Shown: piece by piece, positions 18,720-26,089 of the stretch | How the letters are laid out: every line of letters begins with the position of its first letter | Numbering within the stretch: the first letter of the stretch is position 1 | The notes under the pieces: generated by a model | The model's input: the letters and a program-made list of their open reading frames with translations, nothing else | Databases searched by the model: none | What the model was told of the DNA's origin: nothing | Made by a program: the position numbers and the translations under genes | Assembly (NCBI GenBank): GCA_964450865.1 | Contig: CAYVHB010000001.1 | Span: forward strand, 1 to 64,000 | DNA length: 64,000 nt | Origin: CAYVHB01 sp964450865 | GTDB taxonomy: Bacteria > Bacillota > Clostridia > Saccharofermentanales > UBA5734 | Direction of reading: 5' to 3'

Positions 18720-18736
18720 TGCCAGTCGCCTCCGGT

Positions 18737-19396
18737 TTAAACTGGATGGGTACTTCTCTTCTCTTCAAGGTTACGCAGAAAGCTCATCCGGTGAATGGGC
18801 GCGGGGCCGAGGCGCAATAAAGCCTCATAATGACTGGCTGTACCATAACCTTTATGGGTTGCCAGTCCATATCCGGGATAAGCGCGGTCCAGGTCGTCCA
18901 TCAGGCGATCACGCGTAACCTTGGCCAGGATCGAGGCTGCGGCGATCGAATTTGACTGGGCATCGCCCTTGATAATGGGCCAGACCGGAATCGTGACCGC
19001 AGGTAAATTCACGGCATCAATCAGCAACAGCCCGGGCTGAGGCACCAGACCGGCCACCGCTGTCCGCATAGCCTGACAGGTAGCTTGTAAAATATTGACC
19101 TTGTCAATCTGCTCCGGGCCAACCATTGCGATCTGCCAGGCCAGGGCCTGTTCGACAATCTGCTCATAAAGCCATTCGCGCCGGGCCGGACTGAGTTTTT
19201 TCGAGTCATTCAGCCCGTAAATTGGCTGGTCCTGGTTCAGAATAACCGCAGCCGCGACGACCGGCCCGGCCAGAGGACCACGACCGGCTTCATCAATCCC
19301 GGCAATCAGCCCGTATCCGGCTTCCCGGGCTTTTATTTCAAAAGCCTGCATACTGGCAAAACGCTCAATATCCCGCGCATTGATTTTGGGTTTCAT
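18737..19396 (-). CDS. rnhB: Ribonuclease HII
   Basis: RNase HII cuts RNA in RNA-DNA hybrids and removes single ribonucleotides from DNA. The 219-residue protein shows the catalytic start AGIDEAGRGPLAGPV (D35, E36), the later aspartate in LLLIDAV, and KGDAQSNSIAAASILAKVTRD. Its start codon overlaps the rbgA stop by four bases, so the two are translationally coupled. A type I RNase H is also encoded at 45512-46012; the two enzymes have partly separate roles. Confidence 0.95.
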   Translation of the reverse strand: MKPKINARDIERFASMQAFEIKAREAGYGLIAGIDEAGRGPLAGPVVAAAVILNQDQPIYGLNDSKKLSPARREWLYEQIVEQALAWQIAMVGPEQIDKVNILQATCQAMRTAVAGLVPQPGLLLIDAVNLPAVTIPVWPIIKGDAQSNSIAAASILAKVTRDRLMDDLDRAYPGYGLATHKGYGTASHYEALLRLGPAPIHRMSFLRNLEEKRSTHPV

Positions 19397-20262
19397 ACCT
19401 CAAGCCTCGCAGGCCCGGCAGGCGGACGTTCCAGGGTCAGCCGACCAATGCGGCCGCCGCGCAGCTCATCAAGAAACAGGCTGGCAAAACGCGTCAGATC
19501 CGGCCGGTTCCCCGGCAGCAGGCAGCCACGACGACGGGCTGCCTCGGCAAGCAATATTTCCGGGGCGGCTGCCAGGTCATCGAGCTTGTAGCGTGTGGCA
19601 ATAAAATCGGGATAAGTCTGGCTGAGCTGGCTCAGCGTCAGGGCAGCAACCTCTTCAATCGGCAGCAATTCATCGCGAATGGCGCCGGTCGCCGCCAGAT
19701 TGAGCTGACAATGAGCTTCCCCCAGGCGCGGCCAGAGCACACCGGGCGAATCAAGCAATTCCAGATCTGAGCCCGAGCGAATCCAGCTGACCTGGCGCGT
19801 CACGCCCGGCCGGTCCGCAGTCAGGGCGATTTTGCGACCGCACAGGGCATTGATGAGCGTTGACTTCCCGGTGTTGGGAATACCGGCAACCAGTACCCGG
19901 ACTGGCCGGATCAAACGGCCCCGGGCCAGCGCCCGGTCAATTTTCTGCTGGTTCATTTCAATGATGCGTTTATGCAGGGCATCCAGGCCCGTGCGCTTCA
20001 GGCTGTCGACGGCAACGGCAATGATGTGCTTTTGCCGATACCATTCCAGCCACTGGGCGGTCTCTTTGGTGTCAGCCAGGTCAGCCTTGTTCAGGACGAG
20101 AATACGCGGCTTCTGGCCCAGCAACCGATTGAGTTCCGGATTGCGGCTGCTTTCTGGAATACGGGCATCGCAGGTTTCGATGACCAGATCGACCAGCTTG
20201 ACATGATCGCGCATTTCGCGCAAGGTCTTGGCCATATGGCCAGGAAACCAGTTGACTTCCAT
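19393..20262 (-). CDS. rbgA: Ribosome biogenesis GTPase RbgA (YlqF)
   Basis: RbgA is a circularly permuted GTPase that acts late in assembly of the 50S subunit in Gram-positive bacteria. The permuted order is visible in the 289 residues: the G4 motif NKAD comes first (about residue 57), followed by the G1 motif GIPNTGKST (about 130) and the G3-like DSPG (about 175). The N-terminus NWFPGHMAK is the family hallmark. AAGGAG precedes the start. It lies downstream of rplS but beyond that gene's terminator, so it probably has its own weak promoter (CATAAT near 20320 is a candidate -10). Confidence 0.95.
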   Translation of the reverse strand: MEVNWFPGHMAKTLREMRDHVKLVDLVIETCDARIPESSRNPELNRLLGQKPRILVLNKADLADTKETAQWLEWYRQKHIIAVAVDSLKRTGLDALHKRIIEMNQQKIDRALARGRLIRPVRVLVAGIPNTGKSTLINALCGRKIALTADRPGVTRQVSWIRSGSDLELLDSPGVLWPRLGEAHCQLNLAATGAIRDELLPIEEVAALTLSQLSQTYPDFIATRYKLDDLAAAPEILLAEAARRRGCLLPGNRPDLTRFASLFLDELRGGRIGRLTLERPPAGPARLEV

Positions 20263-20344
20263 GAGTTATCTCCTTTTGGACTGAACACGCAGGCAGCGAA
20301 ACGGCCGGGCCTGCTCATTATTATGGCAAAGCCTGAAACATAAG

Positions 20345-20367
20345 AAAAGAGGCCCGGAACGGGCCTC
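20345..20367 (-). terminator. Intrinsic terminator after rplS
   Basis: GAGGCCCG (20349-20356) and CGGGCCTC (20360-20367) form a perfect 8-base stem with a three-base loop. On the minus strand it is followed by TTTT. Confidence 0.85.
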
Positions 20368-20391
20368 CCGATGCTTACTTGTGACAATGGA

Positions 20392-20745
20392 TTACTTCCT
20401 GGTGGGAAGCTTCTCTCTGACCTTGGCCGCTTTACCAACACGATCACGCAGATAGTAGAGCTTGGCTCTTCTGACTTTGCCCTTGCGGACAACATCGATC
20501 TTGTCGATTTTGGGCGAATGGACTGGCAGGATTCTTTCCACGCCGACGCCATAAGATACACGGCGGACGGTCATGGTCTCGGACAGGCCGCCACCCTTGC
20601 GGGCGATCACGGTGCCTTCAAAAACCTGGATGCGCTCACGATTGCCTTCTTTGATTTTCAGGTGAACCTTGACGAAATCACCGATATCAATATTGGCAAA
20701 TCCATTTCTGAGCTGTTCATTTTCAATTGCTTTGACTAAGTCCAT
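20392..20745 (-). CDS. rplS: 50S ribosomal protein L19
   Basis: The 117-residue protein is L19, at the interface of the two ribosomal subunits. The conserved blocks are FxxGDFVKVHLKIKEGNRERIQ, FEGTVIARKGGG, and TVRRVSYGVGVERILPVHSP. It is the last gene of the trmD ribosomal cluster but has its own promoter (20819-20848) and terminator, which would let it be made at a higher level than TrmD and RimM. AGGAGG lies eight bases before the ATG. Confidence 0.98.
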   Translation of the reverse strand: MDLVKAIENEQLRNGFANIDIGDFVKVHLKIKEGNRERIQVFEGTVIARKGGGLSETMTVRRVSYGVGVERILPVHSPKIDKIDVVRKGKVRRAKLYYLRDRVGKAAKVREKLPTRK

Positions 20746-20818
20746 ATTGCGTTCCTCCTCTCACTTCAGGACGTTCATGCACGCAACTGGCAGCGGACCG
20801 TCCGTAATAACCTCTGGA

Positions 20819-20848
20819 ATTATATCAAACCTGCGTCGCGGTTGGCAA
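20819..20848 (-). promoter_or_regulatory. rplS promoter
   Basis: Minus-strand TTGCCA (20843-20848), an 18-base spacer, and TATAAT (20819-20824). The leader is about 65 bases. I could not recognise an L19 autoregulatory leader structure in it. Confidence 0.7.
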
Positions 20849-20955
20849 GCAGGTTTTGCCAGCAAGTATGATTTTTATCAACTTATTTTGCAGGAACCAG
20901 GCATTTCGTCATTGGGATGAAGCAAATCCAGTCACGCGCCCGGGCAAACCCATGC

Positions 20956-21708
20956 TCAGGGGTCATGGCTCGTGGTTTGTATCAGCAGCACCAGGTCACG
21001 CCAGTCCTGCTCCTGGAGTGTGAGCCGGTTGAACAGGTCCGGCCGCCTGGTCAGTGTTTCATGCAACGATTGCAGATACTGCCAGCGCTCGATGCGGGCC
21101 TGGTGACCGGATAAGAGAATCTCCGGAACCGGCCGATCCTGCCAGACGGCCGGTCGCGTGTATTGCGGATGCTCGAGACGGCCGGCGGTGTGTGACTCCT
21201 CGACATAGGCCTGTTCATTGGGCAGGACACCTGGCAACAGGCGCGCGATGGCATCGATCACGACACAGGCCGCCAGTTCACCACCGGTCAGGACGTAATC
21301 GCCAACCGATAATTCCTCGTCGACAACGGCATCGATCAGGCGCTGGTCAAGCCCCTCATAATGCCCGCAAATCAGGACCAGCTGGTCGTAGCCGGCGAGT
21401 TCGCGGACCTTCTGCTGGTTAAAAATCTGGCCCCTGGGCGAGAGATAGATCGTCCGGCGCCTCGTCAGGCCGGGCTGGTTACGCGTCGCCTTCTCCCAGG
21501 CAGCATAGACAGGTTGGGCCATCATCAGCATGCCGGTTCCGCCCCCGAACAGATAATCATCAACCTTGCCATAGCTGTTGACGGCAAAATCACGTATCTG
21601 AATGGTCTCAAGAGCAAACCGGCCAGCTGCCAGGGCCCGGCCCGTGATGCTGGTACCAGTGACCTGCGAGATCAGTTCCGGGAAAAGGGTCAGAATGGAA
21701 AAAAGCAT
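20956..21708 (-). CDS. trmD: tRNA (guanine-N1)-methyltransferase TrmD
   Basis: TrmD places m1G37 in tRNAs that read CNN and some GNN codons, which prevents +1 frameshifting. It is a SPOUT (trefoil-knot) methyltransferase. In the 250 residues, LFPELI and DYLFGGGTGMLM are the N-terminal blocks, and the knot runs through LICGHYEGLDQRLI and LSVGDYVLTGGELA. It overlaps the rimM stop by one base (TGATG). Confidence 0.97.
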   Translation of the reverse strand: MLFSILTLFPELISQVTGTSITGRALAAGRFALETIQIRDFAVNSYGKVDDYLFGGGTGMLMMAQPVYAAWEKATRNQPGLTRRRTIYLSPRGQIFNQQKVRELAGYDQLVLICGHYEGLDQRLIDAVVDEELSVGDYVLTGGELAACVVIDAIARLLPGVLPNEQAYVEESHTAGRLEHPQYTRPAVWQDRPVPEILLSGHQARIERWQYLQSLHETLTRRPDLFNRLTLQEQDWRDLVLLIQTTSHDP

Positions 21709-22232
21709 CAGCGGTAGACCTCATAAAGGCCTTCCGGCAACAGCACATCAATTCGCCTCGCGACCAGATCGACCTTTTTCAGGATCGTCTTCAAGGCCGG
21801 GAAAAGGAGATCCCTGCTGCCAGCCAGGCGAACCGTGTAAACATCGTGAGCGGCAGTCTGTAAAACATCAGCCAGTTCTCCAAGGTGACCGTGCTCCTGG
21901 TCATAAACCTGGCAGCCCAGCAGATCGCAGATAAACCAGGTATCCGGCGGCAAGACCACAGCCTGCTCGCGGCGTACACTGATCAGCTGGCCACGCAAAG
22001 CCTCGGCTGCTGTCCGGTCATTGACACCTTCCAGTTTGAGCAGGACGCCATCATTAAAAAACCGGGCACCCGTCGCAAGGGCCGGAACCCGGTTTTTCTC
22101 ATCGGCTGAGACCAGCAGGCATTCGCGCAAGTCGCGAAAACGGGCCGGATCATCAGTCAGCGGCCAGACCCGAAGCTCACCGTGCAGACCATGTGCACCG
22201 GTGATTTTGCCAATATGCAAAATATCTCGCAT
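21708..22232 (-). CDS. rimM: Ribosome maturation factor RimM
   Basis: RimM binds S19 and helps mature the 30S head. The 174-residue protein has the RimM barrel start (ILHIGKITGAHGLHGELRVWPLTDDP) and a C-terminal PRC-barrel with DLLGCQVYDQ and LLPEGLYEV. AGGAGAA precedes the ATG. It lies between khpA and trmD in the conserved order, 185 bases after khpA, and its stop overlaps the trmD start. Confidence 0.95.
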   Translation of the reverse strand: MRDILHIGKITGAHGLHGELRVWPLTDDPARFRDLRECLLVSADEKNRVPALATGARFFNDGVLLKLEGVNDRTAAEALRGQLISVRREQAVVLPPDTWFICDLLGCQVYDQEHGHLGELADVLQTAAHDVYTVRLAGSRDLLFPALKTILKKVDLVARRIDVLLPEGLYEVYR

Positions 22233-22417
22233 TTGCTTCTCCTGTCAGGGTGCCAGGCCTGACCCTTACGAATGATCGGCCGGAATCAGGAAACTCCGGC
22301 ACTTGCCAGGCGCAAATCCCTTTCAGAATCCTGCCTGCTTCCATAACCGGCCCCGAGATCCGCAATCTGGCATAAACAGCCCATCAGCATGCCGGCGGTC
22401 ATCGCGGAAGCTGATGA

Positions 22418-22645
22418 TCAAAGGATATCGACAATGACCCGTTTGCCCAGCCGGGCTGCCCGGGCCTTGATGATGGCCCGGATGGCCTGGGCCCGCCGGC
22501 CTTGCTTGCCAATAATCTTGCCCATGTCGCCGGGCGCGACATGCAATTCCAGAACAATGGTATGGCCCCGATCGACCTGGCGGATGCTGACAGCATCCGG
22601 GTCGTTGACCAGGGGTCGGACGATCGTGCTCAGCAGTTCTTTCAT
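22418..22645 (-). CDS. khpA: KH-domain RNA-binding protein KhpA (YlqC)
   Basis: The protein has 75 residues and is almost entirely one KH domain with the GxxG loop GKQG in MGKIIGKQGRRAQAIR. KhpA pairs with KhpB/Jag in Gram-positive bacteria to bind RNAs that affect cell division and elongation. GGGAGG precedes the ATG. It is directly downstream of rpsP (21-base gap), its usual place. Confidence 0.93.
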   Translation of the reverse strand: MKELLSTIVRPLVNDPDAVSIRQVDRGHTIVLELHVAPGDMGKIIGKQGRRAQAIRAIIKARAARLGKRVIVDIL

Positions 22646-22666
22646 GGTCGATGCCTCCCGCGGTGC

Positions 22667-22912
22667 TTAACCGATGATGCCGGCCTTCTTCAGCAGGCTC
22701 TTCACCGTATCGGTCGGCTGGGCGCCATTGGCAATCCATTTGCGGGCTGCTTCGCCGTCAATATTGACCGCGGCCGGATCAACCAGCGGATTGTATGTGC
22801 CGATTTCCTCAATGAAACGGCCATCCCGCGGATAACGCGAGTCAGCGACGACAACACGGTAGAAAGGAGCCTTCTTGGCGCCGATTCTCTTTAATCTGAT
22901 TTTAACTGCCAT
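22667..22912 (-). CDS. rpsP: 30S ribosomal protein S16
   Basis: S16 is a small primary assembly protein of the 30S subunit. The 81-residue protein starts MAVKIRLKRIGAKKAPFYRVVVADSR, a near-universal S16 beginning, with GTYNP following. ATG 22912 is chosen over an ATG two codons earlier because it lies nine bases after GGAGG. The gap to ffh upstream is about 120 bases. Confidence 0.97.
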   Translation of the reverse strand: MAVKIRLKRIGAKKAPFYRVVVADSRYPRDGRFIEEIGTYNPLVDPAAVNIDGEAARKWIANGAQPTDTVKSLLKKAGIIG

Positions 22913-23032
22913 GATCAATTTCCTCCAACTGTTTCGCTTTTTATTTTGCTATGTCAAAGAATTCTCAAGTCAAGAATTCGTTGATTTCCGGTCTTGTACC
23001 AGACGGCCAGGCTGTAAACCGCGGATCGCGAT

Positions 23033-24397
23033 TCAGCCAAACGGGAAACCGCGCTTGCCGAAACCACCCATCCCGCCGAAGCCTTTACCCTTGCCCCTGG
23101 CCATGCTGCTGAATTGTTTCATCATTTTCGATGTTTCCTCAAACTGCTTGATCAGGCGGTTGACCTCCTGGACGCTCGTTCCCGAGCCGGAGGCGATCCG
23201 CTTGCGCCGGCTGGCGTTGAGTATGGCCGGATTCTGCCGTTCCTTGCGGGTCATGGAGCGGATAACCGCCATGCTGCGGTCAATCGCCCTTTCATCGATG
23301 TCCTGGTCATTGATAGGCTGCCCGCCCAGACCCGGCAACATGGACAGCATGTCCTTGACCGAGCCCATCTTGCGGACCTGCTCAAGCTGGGAGAGCATAT
23401 CCTCCAGGGTAAACTGGTTTTTCCTGAGCTTCTCGAATGTCTCGGCGGCCTTTTTCTCGTCAAGATTCGCCGAGGCCTTCTCAATCAGCGTCAGGACGTC
23501 ACCCATGCCAAGGATGCGCGAAGCCATGCGGTCGGGATAATATTCCTCGATATCTTCAACTTTTTCGCCAACGCAGATCAGCTTGATCGGCTTGCCGGTC
23601 ATCTTGCGGATCGAGAGGGCCGCGCCACCGCGGGCGTCGCCATCGAGCTTGGTCATGATAAAACCGTCGAGGCCGATCTCCTTGTCAAAGGCCAGGGCGA
23701 TGTTGACTGCTTCCTGGCCGATCATCGCATCAACGATCAGCAGCTTCTCGGTGGGCTGGACAACTTTGCCGACAGCTTTGAGCTCGTCCATCATCGGTTG
23801 GTCAATTGTCATCCGGCCGGCGGTGTCGACGATCAGCGTATCGCACAGCAGATAGCGGGCTTTCTGCACGGCCTGCTCGGCAATGCGGACAGCGCTTTTC
23901 TCCTCTGGCTGGATGAAACAGGCAACCCCGACCTGACCGGCCAGGACTTCGAGCTGGCGGGCCGCCGCCGGCCGATGGACGTCGACCGAGGTGACCATCG
24001 GCTTCTTGCCCTTTTTCTTCAGCATCAGGGCCAGCTTGGCCGCCGTTGTCGTCTTGCCGGAACCTTGCAGGCCGTACAGCATGATTACGGTGAAGCCTGA
24101 TGGCGAGACGAGCAGCTTGCCGCTGGTCTGGCCCAGGATATTGACCAGGGACTCGTGGACAACCTTGACGACCTGCTGACCAGGCGTCAGGCTCTCCATA
24201 ATCTCGATACCCTTGCATTTTTCGCTGATCTCACTGACCAGGTCCTTGACGACCTGGTAATTGACATCGGCTTCCAGGAGGGCCAGGCGGATCTCCCGCA
24301 TCATGTCCTTGATATCCTGGTCGGTCACCCGGCTTTTGCCGCGCATCTTGGCTGTTATGCTGGCCAGCTTGGCGGATAAACCTTCAAAAAGTGCCAT
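23033..24397 (-). CDS. ffh: Signal recognition particle protein Ffh (SRP54)
   Basis: Ffh binds signal sequences on nascent chains and the SRP RNA, and docks with FtsY at the membrane. The 454 residues show the N domain (residues 1-85), the G domain with GLQGSGKT at 109-116, DTAGR and TKLDGDARGGA, and the Met-rich M domain ending in GKGFGGMGGFGKRGFPFG. GGAGG precedes ATG 24397 by five bases. It follows ylxM after about 160 bases. Its receptor ftsY is encoded just upstream as part of a separate unit. Confidence 0.97.
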   Translation of the reverse strand: MALFEGLSAKLASITAKMRGKSRVTDQDIKDMMREIRLALLEADVNYQVVKDLVSEISEKCKGIEIMESLTPGQQVVKVVHESLVNILGQTSGKLLVSPSGFTVIMLYGLQGSGKTTTAAKLALMLKKKGKKPMVTSVDVHRPAAARQLEVLAGQVGVACFIQPEEKSAVRIAEQAVQKARYLLCDTLIVDTAGRMTIDQPMMDELKAVGKVVQPTEKLLIVDAMIGQEAVNIALAFDKEIGLDGFIMTKLDGDARGGAALSIRKMTGKPIKLICVGEKVEDIEEYYPDRMASRILGMGDVLTLIEKASANLDEKKAAETFEKLRKNQFTLEDMLSQLEQVRKMGSVKDMLSMLPGLGGQPINDQDIDERAIDRSMAVIRSMTRKERQNPAILNASRRKRIASGSGTSVQEVNRLIKQFEETSKMMKQFSSMARGKGKGFGGMGGFGKRGFPFG

Positions 24398-24560
24398 TGA
24401 TGCCTCCATTGGTATGTGATTTTCTCAAATAAGCCGGGACGCCGCTGTTCGCGACACCAGGCTGCCGCTCCTGCATCGGCTCGGACCAATGCTGCTGCAA
24501 CTGCTCAGGTTACTGGTCACACGTTCAATCTGCTGCACAATCTGCTGCAGCTTCAATCTG

Positions 24561-24905
24561 CTACAGGAGTTCAAGCAAGTTCTGTATGATCTGACGTGCG
24601 ACAACTATATTGCCTGTATCAAGGGCTGCCAGGGCTTCAGTCACGCACTGGCGCTGGGAGCGAAAACGGGCAGCCAGGCCAAGATCAGACTCAAGCTGGG
24701 CCAGCTGCCGGCAGCCCTGGCGGATCTTGTCGTGGACTCCCTGCCGGCTGATGCCGAGGTTCTCGGCAATCTCGGACAGTGACATGTCCTCATTGTAATG
24801 CAGCTCAAGCACTTCGCGGGTACGTTCAGTCAGCAGCTGGCCATAAAAGTCGAGCCACAGCGTCACGTCATTGTATGCGTAATTTTCCGCAGCATGGTTT
24901 TGCAT
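24561..24905 (-). CDS. ylxM: YlxM/p13-like helix-turn-helix protein (UPF0122)
   Basis: YlxM proteins lie upstream of ffh across Gram-positives; in streptococci the protein assists SRP-FtsY GTPase activity. The sigma-70 region 4-like helix-turn-helix is visible: LTERTREVLELHYNEDMSL, then EIAENLGISRQGVHDKIRQ. With the start at ATG 24905 the protein has 114 residues, the usual size, and keeps the residues before WLDFYGQLL seen in the family. The promoter at 24913-24941 ends only seven bases before this ATG, which predicts a leaderless mRNA with no ribosome binding site. It heads the ylxM-ffh-rpsP-khpA-rimM-trmD operon. Confidence 0.87.
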   Translation of the reverse strand: MQNHAAENYAYNDVTLWLDFYGQLLTERTREVLELHYNEDMSLSEIAENLGISRQGVHDKIRQGCRQLAQLESDLGLAARFRSQRQCVTEALAALDTGNIVVARQIIQNLLELL

Positions 24906-24912
24906 GGAACAG

Positions 24913-24941
24913 ATCATACCGCATGAAAACTGGTCTGTCAA
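24913..24941 (-). promoter_or_regulatory. Consensus promoter of the ylxM-ffh-trmD operon
   Basis: Minus-strand TTGACA (24936-24941), a 17-base spacer, and TATGAT (24913-24918). The predicted start point falls on or next to the A of the ylxM ATG at 24905. Confidence 0.8.
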
Positions 24942-25074
24942 GTATTTATACTTTACAGATTGTCATGGCGCTGCCAGATCCCGAGCCAAAGCTGCCGGCA
25001 CTTTATCCGCCGGCTCCCGGTGAATGGACAAGGATCAGGGGTATCCGGTTTTGGCCAGGACAAGCGTGGCGCGG

Positions 25075-25989
25075 TCAGCGGTCGGGCAGCAGTGATTTGA
25101 CGAAGGCCTGGGGGTCGAAATCCATCAGGTCTTCCAGCTTTTCCCCGAGGCCGGCCAGGGCTATCGGCGTATGGGTCTCAAAGGCTACCGCGAGAGCAAC
25201 CCCGCCCTTGGCGTTACCATCCAGCTTGGTCAGCACCAGACTGTCAACGTGGGCAACCTCGGTAAAAACGCGGGCTTGTACGACGGCGTTCTGGCCGGTG
25301 GTCGCGTCAATGACCAGCAGGGTCATGCAGTTGGCCCCGGGCGCTTCACGTTCGATGATCCGGCGAATCTTGGCGAGTTCGTTCATCAGGTTCTGCTTGT
25401 TGTGCAAACGGCCAGCGGTGTCAAGGATCAGCAGGTCGGCTTTGCGGGCCAGGGCGGCGTGAATCGCATCAAAAACCACCGCTGCCGGATCCGAGCCTTC
25501 AGCATGGGCAATGACGGGTGTCTGGCTGCGGTCACCCCAATGAACCAGCTGCTCAATGGCGGCAGCGCGGAAGGTATCCGCCGCACCCATCAAGGTTTTG
25601 AAGCCAGCCGCCTTGTATCGGGCACAGAGCTTGCCGGCGGTTGTTGTCTTGCCCGTGCCATTGACTCCCACCATCAGCAGGATATTGAGCTGGCCGGGCT
25701 TGAGCTGCAGGTGAGCCGGTTCACCCAGGATCAGGCGCATCTCCCTGGCCAGGCTGGCCAGGACGGCCGGTCGCGACGCGTCACCGCTGGATTTGATCTG
25801 GGTACGGACCCGGGCCATGATATGAGTGGCACAGGCCGCGCCGATATCGGCCTGGACCAGCAGCATTTCCAGTTCGTCCAGCATGTCATCGTCAAAGAAA
25901 CCCATGCTGGCGGCAATCCGGTTAAATCCTTCGGCCACAAAGTCGCGAGTCTTCTTCAGTCCATTTTTAAAAATATCAAGAATGCCCAT
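25075..25989 (-). CDS. ftsY: Signal recognition particle receptor FtsY
   Basis: FtsY is the membrane-associated SRP receptor GTPase. The 304-residue protein has only a short N-terminal helix before the N domain and lacks the long acidic A domain of E. coli, as is usual in Gram-positives. The G domain shows GVNGTGKTT (108-116), DTFRAAAIEQL, DTAGR and TKLDGNAKGG. AGGAGG lies seven bases before the ATG. It ends the rnc-smc-ftsY operon, about 100 bases after smc. Confidence 0.97.
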   Translation of the reverse strand: MGILDIFKNGLKKTRDFVAEGFNRIAASMGFFDDDMLDELEMLLVQADIGAACATHIMARVRTQIKSSGDASRPAVLASLAREMRLILGEPAHLQLKPGQLNILLMVGVNGTGKTTTAGKLCARYKAAGFKTLMGAADTFRAAAIEQLVHWGDRSQTPVIAHAEGSDPAAVVFDAIHAALARKADLLILDTAGRLHNKQNLMNELAKIRRIIEREAPGANCMTLLVIDATTGQNAVVQARVFTEVAHVDSLVLTKLDGNAKGGVALAVAFETHTPIALAGLGEKLEDLMDFDPQAFVKSLLPDR

Positions 25990-26089
25990 TATATAACCTC
26001 CTATTCACATGTCATTATATGATTAACTTGTTTTCAGTAAATGCAAGCCCGATTATCACCCGGTAACCGTTCAAGTTGTCGAAGTCCAT

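Noticed and set aside
20746..20955. L19 autoregulatory leader before rplS
   Set aside because: The region holds a clear promoter but I could not find a structure that I can match to the known L19 leader.
24987..25007. Hairpin GCCGGC-N9-GCCGGC downstream of ftsY as a terminator
   Set aside because: The stem is only six bases of a self-complementary GC sequence common in this genome, and no U-run follows directly.
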